Assembly (NCBI GenBank): GCA_037044905.1
Contig: JBAOKB010000051.1
Span: forward strand, 59,872-123,871
Direction: 5' to 3'
DNA from: Hortaea werneckii
Taxonomy: Eukaryota > Ascomycota > Dothideomycetes > Mycosphaerellales > Teratosphaeriaceae
DNA length: 64,000 nt
The stretch's first letter is position 1. Every line of letters starts with the position of its first letter. Below are positions 32,097 through 40,942 of this stretch, in pieces. The position numbers and the translations under genes were made by a program. The notes under the pieces were generated by a model that ran no database searches, was not told the DNA's origin, and saw nothing but the letters and a program-made list of their open reading frames with translations.

Positions 32097-32883
32097 TCAC
32101 CACCCCCTCTGCCTATACCCCCGCCCATACCCATACTGGCTCGGCATCCTCCACACGCTCGTGGCGCTCGGCACACAACTACTTCCCGTCGAGCACTTCG
32201 TGCTCGTCTCCGTACAAACCGACGTCCACGTCCTCAAACTCGTCCCCGTCGTCGTGCCTTTCACGGGGCGTGACGTCGTCACGCTACAGGGGGTATACGT
32301 GGTTTTGGTACACAGGGATGCGGAGAGGGTGGTGTAGGGCACCGTGCGCGTGCAGGTTGACAGGGAGGTCGAGGTGGAGGTGAGGAGTTTGGGGACTGTG
32401 GTGCAGATTACGGTGGAGGTGGTGATGGTGTAGGGCAGGGAGAGGGTGGAGAGGGTGGTGGTTGTTTTGGTGGATGTCACGGTTACTAGGAGGAAATCCC
32501 GGAGTTAGTATGTGGAGGAAGCTGAGCCCGTGGCATGCCGGGGTCAGGTGCGGATTGGGGTTTTTGTTTTTTTTTTTTTTTTCCGGAAACTTACCAGTCG
32601 AAGTAGTCACATAACTACTCGGCCGACTCGTGGGCACCACGACCTGGCTCCACGACGTCGTCGTCTTCGTCGTCGTCACAGGCGTACTCAATGTCTTGAC
32701 CGTCGAAGTATAGCTCGGCGTGCACGTGGACGAAGTCTTCCAGCTGCAGGTACTACTAGTCGAGTAACTACCGGCGCCGTAAGCAGCGGGGGCGTTACGG
32801 CGTTCAGGAGGGGCCTGTTGGGACGTGGCGGCGGAGGCGAGTCCGAGGGAGAGCGCCAGGGCGATCCAGGAGGTGAGCTGCAT
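32097..32883 (-). CDS. Thr/Ser-rich secreted protein
   Basis: Exons 32883-32595 and 32485-32097, with a 109-bp intron (32486-32594; donor GTAAGT, branch TACTAAC, acceptor CCTAG, phase 1), encode 225 aa. Residues 1-19 are a signal peptide (MQLTSWIALALSLGLASAA) and a PPERRNAP segment could be a Kex2-type processing site. The rest is dominated by Thr and Ser with regularly spaced Cys (STCSWKTSSTCTPSYTSTV, STSLSTCTRTVPYTTL, TSVCTETSTKCSTGSSC). Such sequence is expected to be heavily O-mannosylated and wall-associated or extracellular. It ends in a basic, aromatic tail (YGYGRGYRQRGW) with no GPI-anchor signal. No enzymatic function can be assigned. The intron contains an 18-nt homopolymer tract. 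Confidence 0.75.
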
Positions 32884-33493
32884 GGTGAGCGTTTAGGCTG
32901 GTTGGGGGTGGGGGGGTGTCTTGCGTTGTACGATGGTTGTTTCAGAATCTGCAGTCCATCGACAGGCAGGGTTGACATAAGGTTGACGGGAACAAAGAGA
33001 TCTACGTCTCAAAGGAAAGTTGGCTAGGATGGTTGTTTTCGGTCAGATGGAGTCTAAACAAAGAAAATCAGCTGGGCAGACATTGTCCTTGGGATCCAAT
33101 TGAGACTAAACAAAATGAGAAGGGGAAAGGAAATTATTATGTTTCGTTCTTGCAATGGCATTCCTTGTCCGCTATGTACTGTACAAGTCTCTCTTAGCCT
33201 TGTACTGAGGGTAAAACTCCTGCAGGAAAGCAGGATCTCAAATTTCCGTTGCCGAAAGAGAAAATCAAACTCCAAAATATGCCCATGCTACGCTTGTAAA
33301 AAGAAGAAAAGGCCGGCTTTCAGAAGCGCTCAATGGCGCCCCCTAGCTCGTGCCTCAGGGGTATTGTTCATATGCTCCCGTAATCCCGTCCTAGGGAAAG
33401 AAAAAGAACGCCCAAGATGATTAAAGAAATTCGTTCTCGTCAAATTTCCCTGCCTACCACCACGAGGTGGTTCGTCGCCGAAGCAGATGATGT
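32884..33493. other. Spacer between GH55 and Thr-rich genes
   Basis: About 610 bp comprising the Thr-rich gene promoter and the GH55 3' flank. I see no gene or distinctive element. Confidence 0.5.
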
Positions 33494-35989
33494 CTACCTG
33501 CGAGTCGAGCGGAAGTAGCCCACGTTAGAGCCATAGACGTTACGGTTGTCTACGGCTTTGATGGGGTTATTGTCGCCAAACTCCTGGTCGACGATCATGT
33601 TGACAGTACCGATCGTGGTCAAGGCGTACATGGTCATTTCCGAGTCTTGGACTCTGACCATGTTCAGCTGGCAGTTGGCCACGTCAGGCTGCACGCATTG
33701 CTGAGTGTAGTCGTTGAAGAAGCTGTACAGGCCAGCGCTGTAGATGAGAACGCCGGAGCTGCGGAACACACGAAGACCCCATGCGTCGCGGCAGGGTACA
33801 GTATTTTGTTGCTCGTCTCTGCAGATCGTGAACGTCGGGTCGTCGTACTGCGTGTTGAAGGAGAAGGGCTGTGGAACTGCCGGCACAGGTTGCATGTATG
33901 GCGTTTCGGTCTGCATAAAGCCAGAGAACAGCGCCTTCACGTTCTCGAATTGATAGTTGTAGATGACGCTGTGCTCAGAAGCAGTGCCCCACAGCCAGAC
34001 TGGGCCTTGAGAGCGGATGAGGACACCACGGGCATTGAAGATGCTGGTTTGACGGTTGTCCTTGCTGGAGAACGAACCCTCGTCTTCCATGTCATGGTCA
34101 GCAACCCAGAACCAAGTGTTGTCGAGAAGGATGTTGCCGGAGCCAGGAGTAGCATAGAACATCATGAAAGCCGCTTGACATTTCTGCTCAAGCGTGCTGA
34201 GAGGGTTACGCTTATCACACTGCTCAAGTAAGAGATTGGTGCCGTAAGAACCGCCCATGCGAACATGCGTGTCCCACATACCGGTCTTGCTCTTGTCGGT
34301 CGTAGCAGCGTTCCACTGCAAGACAATAGCACCTGGGTTCGGGCCCAAGACTTCAAAAAGCATATCGGTGATTTCAATACCGACGCCCTTAACGCCATCA
34401 TTCGCACCGATCTGCCAGACAGGCTTCGGGTTGTTTACGTCGTTGAAGCCAGAGGCGAGGATGACAGGCCAGATCTCGCCGACGATTCTCATGCCATTGA
34501 CGGGAACAGTGATGGTGTTGGTGACCTTGTAAACAGCGTGCTCGAAGTAGGCGATCTTGTTCTGGCTAGCAGCTTTATCTAGGAAAGCCTGCATCTTAGC
34601 TGTGTCATCGGTGGACGCATCGCCTGCTAGTCCACCGTCTGCGATGGCAAAGAGGAAGTCGTTGCGTGTGGCGCCGGCATACTGGGGCTTGGAGCGGCTG
34701 TAGATGTTGCCATTGTTGTCAAGCAGGGCAGCAGGCTTGTTAGGAGCAGTCGCAGCATCGAGACCCTCCTTGAATGCTCGAGTAGGCGAGTTGTCGTAGA
34801 TGCTACCAGCGACGAACTGGTTAACTTTCTGCGGAGTGACAACTACAGTGCCATTGGCATCGATGATGCCGGCAGCGGTTGCACCAGAGAGGTCGACATT
34901 GTTGAGGATCAAAGTTCCACCGGTAGCCGGTACGTTCTGCTTCAGATTGAAGGCAGTCTGGACACCATACTTGACACCGGTGATCTTGCTGTCAGCAAGG
35001 ACCATGGAGCCTGCAGTCTGATTTTGAGGACTCTGGGCCATGAAAACACCCGTGCTGTTCACGCTATTGTCGCCAGAGACGGTGATGCCGGAGAGCGTCC
35101 AGCCCCAGTTCCAGTTCATGAAAACAGCAGTCCTGCAGTTGTTGAAGGTCATGTTCCGAGTGGTGAACTGCTGGCTACCGAAGAAGGCGCCGATCTTGCC
35201 ACCGTTGAAAACCAGATCGGCCATGTACCCGCCACTGCCGTTGTCCATGAAGATACCTTGCTGTGTGTTGGTACCATCCTGCTTCATGTTGAACACAATG
35301 TTCTGCAGCGAAGTAGCCTGGGCGACCTGCCAATGAATGCCAGCGCCAGTGCCATCAGCGATCTTTGTCAGATCGATGTTGAGGTTGCGCATCTGGCGGA
35401 AGAAGTTGTTCTGGTTAATGTACCAGTTCCTTCCGTTCTGGGTGTAGTCGTAAGGGTCTGCGTCAAAGACTGCCATTCCCACAAAATTCTCAGTTGCCTG
35501 GATGATGGGAAGATTGTTGATATCACCGATGACCTGAGTATAGTAGGGCATCTGAATTGGATAGCTGACGCGATAGGTACCCTTGGGGAAAAAGACGATG
35601 GCTGGCGAGATAGTCGACGAGTTGCAGCTGTCAGTGCAACGACCGGGTTCCAGCGTAGGAGCACCGGCAGTAGTGTTCATAGCAGCATTGATAGCTGCAG
35701 TGTCGTCGGTCGTACCATCGCCCTTGGCGCCGTAGTCTCTGACATTGCGGTAGACAGGGTAGGTGGTGGATGGATTGCCCCAGACTGCGTAGTTCGAGTG
35801 GAAAGCGGCTTGACCCATCCAGTAGTTAGGCGAGTCGTTAGCATTGCTGGGAGGGTTCTTCTGGGGTGTTGCTCGAGTCTCTAGAGTGGCAGCAATCTGC
35901 TGCGATTGTGGTGCGGGTGCCGCTATCACCGAGGACAGCGAGGTCGAAAGGGAGAGGATGGCGCACAGCGCCGAAGAGAAGGTCTTCAT
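33494..35989 (-). CDS. GH55 exo-beta-1,3-glucanase (glucan 1,3-beta-glucosidase)
   Basis: Secreted enzyme releasing glucose from beta-1,3-glucan, used in cell-wall remodelling, self-lysis or attack on other fungi. The intronless frame from ATG 35989 encodes 831 aa, usual for GH55. Residues 1-24 are a signal peptide (MKTFSSALCAILSLSTSLSS). Two right-handed beta-helix halves follow. The first opens with YPVYRNVRDYGAKGDGTTDD and IVFFPKGTYRVSYPIQM; the second opens with RNDFLFAIADGGLAGDASTD, the repeated 'D.GA.GDG..DDT' pectate-lyase-superfamily signature. GIHWQVAQATSLQNI and 'WFWVADHDMED' are typical GH55 segments. The catalytic Glu cannot be pinned down without an alignment. Upstream in-frame sequence lacks an ATG. 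Confidence 0.95.
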   Translation of the reverse strand: MKTFSSALCAILSLSTSLSSVIAAPAPQSQQIAATLETRATPQKNPPSNANDSPNYWMGQAAFHSNYAVWGNPSTTYPVYRNVRDYGAKGDGTTDDTAAINAAMNTTAGAPTLEPGRCTDSCNSSTISPAIVFFPKGTYRVSYPIQMPYYTQVIGDINNLPIIQATENFVGMAVFDADPYDYTQNGRNWYINQNNFFRQMRNLNIDLTKIADGTGAGIHWQVAQATSLQNIVFNMKQDGTNTQQGIFMDNGSGGYMADLVFNGGKIGAFFGSQQFTTRNMTFNNCRTAVFMNWNWGWTLSGITVSGDNSVNSTGVFMAQSPQNQTAGSMVLADSKITGVKYGVQTAFNLKQNVPATGGTLILNNVDLSGATAAGIIDANGTVVVTPQKVNQFVAGSIYDNSPTRAFKEGLDAATAPNKPAALLDNNGNIYSRSKPQYAGATRNDFLFAIADGGLAGDASTDDTAKMQAFLDKAASQNKIAYFEHAVYKVTNTITVPVNGMRIVGEIWPVILASGFNDVNNPKPVWQIGANDGVKGVGIEITDMLFEVLGPNPGAIVLQWNAATTDKSKTGMWDTHVRMGGSYGTNLLLEQCDKRNPLSTLEQKCQAAFMMFYATPGSGNILLDNTWFWVADHDMEDEGSFSSKDNRQTSIFNARGVLIRSQGPVWLWGTASEHSVIYNYQFENVKALFSGFMQTETPYMQPVPAVPQPFSFNTQYDDPTFTICRDEQQNTVPCRDAWGLRVFRSSGVLIYSAGLYSFFNDYTQQCVQPDVANCQLNMVRVQDSEMTMYALTTIGTVNMIVDQEFGDNNPIKAVDNRNVYGSNVGYFRSTRR

Positions 35990-37686
35990 GTTGATGGACG
36001 ATCGCAGAAGTACCGTAATTGCCGGCAGTAGCTTCAGGATCAAAGTTTGTGCTTAGAAAAGAGAGCGTTTGTCAGTGTCCTGCACTGGAGCGTTTAAAGT
36101 CGCCGTCGAAGTGTCAAAAGACTCGTAAAGAGTGACTGGTGATGAGCACGAGGATCGCGTGCAAGTGGTTGGTAGTGAATGGAGGCGCGCAAGAGGGCGG
36201 TTGGCATGCAAAAGCTTATACTTGTGTATGCCGCCGGGAACAATTGAATGACGCGGACGCGTATAAAGCTATTGTCCTCAAGGCTCGTAGGTCGAAGTCG
36301 AAAGAGTGACAATAAAGGGAACAACAATGGCGACAAAGGACAAAGGACAAAGGAAGTGAAGCGAATTGAACAGAATGGAGTGGACGGTCCGCTCAGCAGA
36401 GAGGCACTGCAGGTGGTTTTTGAATGGGAGTGATGAAGTCGGGGACTCACCAAGATACCAGAAGCTAGAGTTTCACATGTGGCCAATGCCAATTTCCAAC
36501 GCTCTTTCCTTGCCACGCTCTGCTCTGCGTTTGCCGATCCCCTGCTCCGTGCGCGCGGGAAACCCAGGGACTGAGGTGCTTGAACAACAAATTGATTGCG
36601 CCTGTCCATCGGCATCCAACCGGCCGTCTATTATATAGCAGCGATTCGCCGGCGGACATATGCCTTGAATGGATGGAGAGAGTCATCTGAAAGGGGAATT
36701 GTTGCACTGGACACTATTCTGCCCGTGATCACCCTTCTTCTTTGTCCAGCATGACTGCCGTCAGCCCTCATGAGCACTGTCACAATCCCCCCCAAGAGAA
36801 TCTCCGGCCAAGCTATAGCAGCGCCTGCCGATGCTACACCAGTGCCGAACGTTGCATCGTTCAGGGCCAGCCAGCCGTCCAGTCTGATCGACGGTGTGAC
36901 TTGCACACGATTCGCTCACGGGCGCAAATTGGCCCCAACAGTCCCGCCCCGATGGCCACATGCGTTCCCATGGCCGCAACGCAGTCCGTTTTCCCGCGTC
37001 CAATAGCGCGGTGGGAAGGAGCACGAGCTGATACACTGGGAAGATGTCGTTTGTCTCGGTGCCAGAAGCAGGCGCAACTTGCTACAAAGCGCGACAGGGA
37101 TTCTCCAGATTCTTGGCTTGCCCTGCATCGCGTGCCGAGCGGCACGTCACAAGCGCCCTGTCCGTCGGGAAGCCGCGACCTTCCCTCATTGGCTGGCTCC
37201 TGCTGATGAAACAGCATGCTAGACGCAGGTGCAACAGCCCTCTTTGACCCTCACGTCGCAGCATTTGGAAGAATGTGCTTCCTTACTGGTCCCCCTTCGT
37301 GCAATTGCAATAATATGCCTCTTCTCGGTTAATATGCTTGTTGTCCAGCTAATTGTGTTGCAACGGGGCTGCCGAAGCCCTTTCCTCTCGAAACAATTAT
37401 CAGCAGGCTAGTTGCACGCGCGCTTTTGTCGCCGACGGCACAACTAAGCCTCAGGGGGACCAGTCACCTTTGGAGCACATGTCCAAGCAAAATGAGCCAA
37501 GTCTGAATGTGAGCAGGCACACGCCATAACGACCAGTTGTAAGGCTCTGAGAGACGTCAGGCGTTAAATGACCAGTTTCTGGTGAATATGATCGGCCGTC
37601 CATAGTAAGTAGAATCCTGAGCGGGCGTTCTTCCATAGACGCGGATAATCGTTAAGTGCACCCTTCTACATGCGCACCCGATGTCG
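35990..37686. other. GH55 promoter region and intergenic spacer
   Basis: About 1.7 kb. The first several hundred bases are the GH55 upstream region; a minus-strand TATAAG (about 36215-36220) lies some 230 bp before the GH55 ATG. A frame at about 36094-36615 (-) is Leu/Ser/Arg-rich leader-like sequence. From about 36700 to 37680 nothing is recognised. Confidence 0.5.
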
Positions 37687-39382
37687 TTACTTGAATCCAG
37701 CCATGTCAACACCGTCTCGCACCTGTGAGGACCCATCAGAATCCCCCATCGCGCCTTGCATCTCCCTCACCACTCCCGCCACCCTTACCACACCTTCCTC
37801 CAGCTTCCCCTCGTCTTCCCACGCAAAACACAACCGCATGTGCCCATCAAACCCAGCCGTCTCTCTGTCTCCAGGTACTTCAAAGATAGTCCCCGGCGCA
37901 ATCACCACGCCTTCCTTCTTACAGGCGCTCGCGAGCACGGTCGCCGTCATCCGTCCCGGTAGCTTCAGCCAGACGAAATACCCTCCTACTATGTCCCGAT
38001 CGGGCTGCGGGAGTTGGAAGCCTAAGGGTAAGAGGTGGGTGGTGATGGCGTCAATGAGTGTGTTGTACCGCCGCGCGTAGGCCGGTCTTAAGACGTTCTG
38101 GATGTGCTTGTCTAGTTGCCCCGATGTGAGGAGGATGGTCACGTAGGTGGAGGTGAGTTGCGAGGGCGCGCCACCGCTGCACGTCGTGCCACTGTCGTCA
38201 GAACGGTTAGTGGAAGAACGCCTTGGAGAGACGCCTGAGGGCATAGAACGTAAGTTGCGACGCAACGCGGCTGCGAATCCATTGTGAGGTTCACCTCCCT
38301 ATGTCGTACAGGAAGGCCGCTTGCACCTCCTTCCAAAAACGGATGAAAGACCTCCCAAAGCCTCCAGGGATGACGGCGATCCGCCCACTCGACAACCAAA
38401 AACAAAGGTAAGAATGAAAAGAAAAAACCGGGACTCACGTCTGACTAACGCCATAAGCGAACCTCTCACTCCCCTCGACCCACCCACACCTTAACCCCGG
38501 CCCACCGATTTTACTAAACGACCCATTCGAGCACGCGTTCCCAAACTCATCCGCCCCAGGCCTCCCAGTACCCCCGTCGATCTCGCGATCCACGTCCACA
38601 AGCCGCGGCAGATGCGCCCTCGTCGTCCCCATCGCCTCCTCCTCCTCCCCGCCGCCACCACCCGGCGCAAAGTGCCCGCCCGGCTTCTTCGCCGGCCACT
38701 GCAGAAAATCATACACATCGTCCGCGATGACCAGGGCATCGTACTCCCTCGCCAACCTCACCAGTTCCCGTCGCCGCCGTAGACTCATCGTCCGCGAACT
38801 CGGGTTCGCAAACGTCGGCACGCAGTAAATCACATGCTTATACACTTTCGCCCAGGGCCTACAAGGCTTATACCTCGGTTCCCTGTTCCCTTGCTCTTCG
38901 GCCAGTCTCTCACTCTTCCCCATCTCCTTACGCAAATACTCCAAATCAATCCCCTCCTCGTCCTCGGGCACCGCGCGCAGTTTTCCGCAAAACCCCGCAT
39001 CCTGCTCAAACACCCGGAACGCGAGCATGTACGCCGGCGCCACGATCCAGACGTGGCGGGTATAGCCCGGATCGGAGAAGGTACTTAGGATGCAGCCGAG
39101 ATTCTGGGATGCGCCGCCGGACATGCAGATGCGGGGGGCGGGGATGGGGCCTTTGCTGGGGCTGTAGAAGGCTGTGAGCCAGGCGGCGATGGCGGAGCGG
39201 CAGGGCTCGTAGCCCTCGTCGGGCCCGTAGAGGAGGCCGGGACGGGCTATGCTGGGGTCGGAGAGGGCGGTGGTGGCGGCAGTTTGGATGAGGGAGGCGG
39301 GCAGGAGGGAGGGGTTTGGCCAGCCGCGCATGAGGTTTATGGGCTCTTGGGCCGGGTCTTCGGGTGGGGGTGCGTTGCCCAT
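37687..39382 (-). CDS. PLP-dependent class I/II aminotransferase (aminoadipate/valine-pyruvate type)
   Basis: Exons 39382-38439 and 38191-37687, with a 247-bp intron (38192-38438; donor GTGAGT, branch CACTAAC, acceptor GACAG, phase 2), encode 482 aa. Fold-type I features: LLYGPDEGYEPCRSAIAAWL substrate lid, MSGGASQNLGCI cofactor phosphate loop, YCVPTFANPSSRTMSLRRRR with the conserved Asn-Pro, VIADDVYDF with the Asp that pairs with the pyridine nitrogen (about residue 224), and NGSFSKIGGPGLRCGW with the Schiff-base Lys291. The substrate-binding Arg is in GHMRLCFAW near the C-terminus. The closest remembered relatives are fungal 2-aminoadipate aminotransferase/LysN-like enzymes. A Gly/Glu-rich insert of about 60 residues sits between the Asp and Lys motifs. 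The intron is the longest found here. Confidence 0.9.
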
Positions 39383-40942
39383 GGTGTGAGGGTTGGTGGG
39401 TTGGTGAGTTGGTGGGCTGATGGGGAGTTCGGTGGGTGGGAGAGTGGGAGGTGCTGTCGTCTTTCCCTACCTTTTGGGCGTTACCTTGCCATGGAGCGGA
39501 GGACGGGAGCTTGAGAGACTATAGATGGTATAGTAGGAGGTAGCTATGCCCTTGGTTTGGTCTTGATGTGTTCGTGTTCCTCATCAATATGTTGCGCGAA
39601 AGATGAGTAAGTTCTCCACTGGTAGCTGAGGCTTGATGGATTACGTAAATTTGTGCATCTCCACGTCTACTATGTATGTATTGTACTGAGGTGATTGTTG
39701 AGAGCAGCTTCCAGCTTTACATGCCTTTGACAACAATTCAGTTCAGAGGCTGCTGGCACGAAGGACTCGATTGACAAGTACAGCGCGATGAGTCGGGACG
39801 CGTGCAGCGGCTTGGTCTCGGATCTTTCGCTAGCAACTCGTGTTTAGCAACAAGGTCGCTGATAATAGTATGTCTACGGTGTGTAGGTGAAGTCGTAAGT
39901 GCCTCAACGCTCATGATGTCAAAGTACGATACGCCGCTCGAATTGGAGTCCCAATGCCAGCGATGAGGGCCTCAGATGTTTCTATTCTCATCAATATCGC
40001 CGCCGCTACAGTATATAGTAGGCGGCTGTTGCAACGCTTGCCTAGCCGCTTTGGGTGGCCTGGCCTATTCTGAGCGATGGCGTAGGCCTTGGCTAGATCT
40101 TCCAATGCGTTCGAGCGAACATGGCCTCACAATAATAATGTGCGTACAATGTACGATTAATGCAGGATGGAAGTGTTGTCCACGGTGGGATATTCGATCA
40201 TGTCGTTTAGCAACAACCATTCGATTGCACACTTTGAAACGCATGCACCCCGGTCGGCGAGAAGTTCCGCAACCCTTGGCGTACATCACTGCTGGGACCC
40301 TCGACTTGCAACATCAACGTGGGTCCCGAGGCTTCTGAGGCTTCGTACAGCACGCATCGTTGGTTTTGAACCGATTAAGAAACAACATCTTCTCCAAAGT
40401 GTTGTCCCATGCACCAACATCGCCTGGCGCGCCAAGGATTGGTTTAGACTTCTCTCAGAGCGTCTATAGAAACAAAGACAGAGACCGACAGAACCAAAGC
40501 GATTGGCCAGGCTGGTGACACAGCCTCCGCATGGACGAATTACGTATGAGCCCTGCCTTCAAGCTCCAACTGCATGTGGTCTGGTCTGGCCTGGTCACGG
40601 TGCGGTTGTTCGGGTACCTGGCAGCATTATGAAACTCTCGAGGACCCGTCCGAGCTGTCCTGTATTCACGCGCTCCACCCGTAACATCTGCCCTCGTGGT
40701 CCCTTGTCTAGAAGTCTCTTCTTTCTCCCCTTGTTGAGTACCTCCTGAGTTTCATTGTTGTTGTCATATTGATACATACCTACCAACGTCACACGCACTA
40801 CGCGACTACGCATGCGCAACCCCAGTGCACCACCACCTCACCCACACCAGCCCGCGAACTTGTTCCACCGAAACCTGCTCTCCGAGTGATCCGATCTATC
40901 CGTGGAGGCTCCTCGGCCGAAGGTATAGCCCTACCCAGCAAG
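39383..40942. other. Divergent spacer with a 25-codon uORF
   Basis: About 1.56 kb between the aminotransferase start (minus) and the next plus-strand gene. No gene was recognised. Immediately upstream of the plus-strand gene an ATG at 40812 opens a 25-codon frame ending at 40889, out of frame with the main ORF. It could be a uORF if the transcript starts upstream. Confidence 0.45.

Noticed and set aside
36094..36615. 173-codon minus-strand frame upstream of GH55
   Set aside because: Begins without a convincing ATG, Leu/Ser/Arg composition typical of promoter antisense; better explained as GH55 upstream DNA.
39976..40338. 120-codon + strand frame rich in Cys
   Set aside because: No ATG-supported conserved motif, no splice continuation, overlaps an equally open opposite-strand frame.
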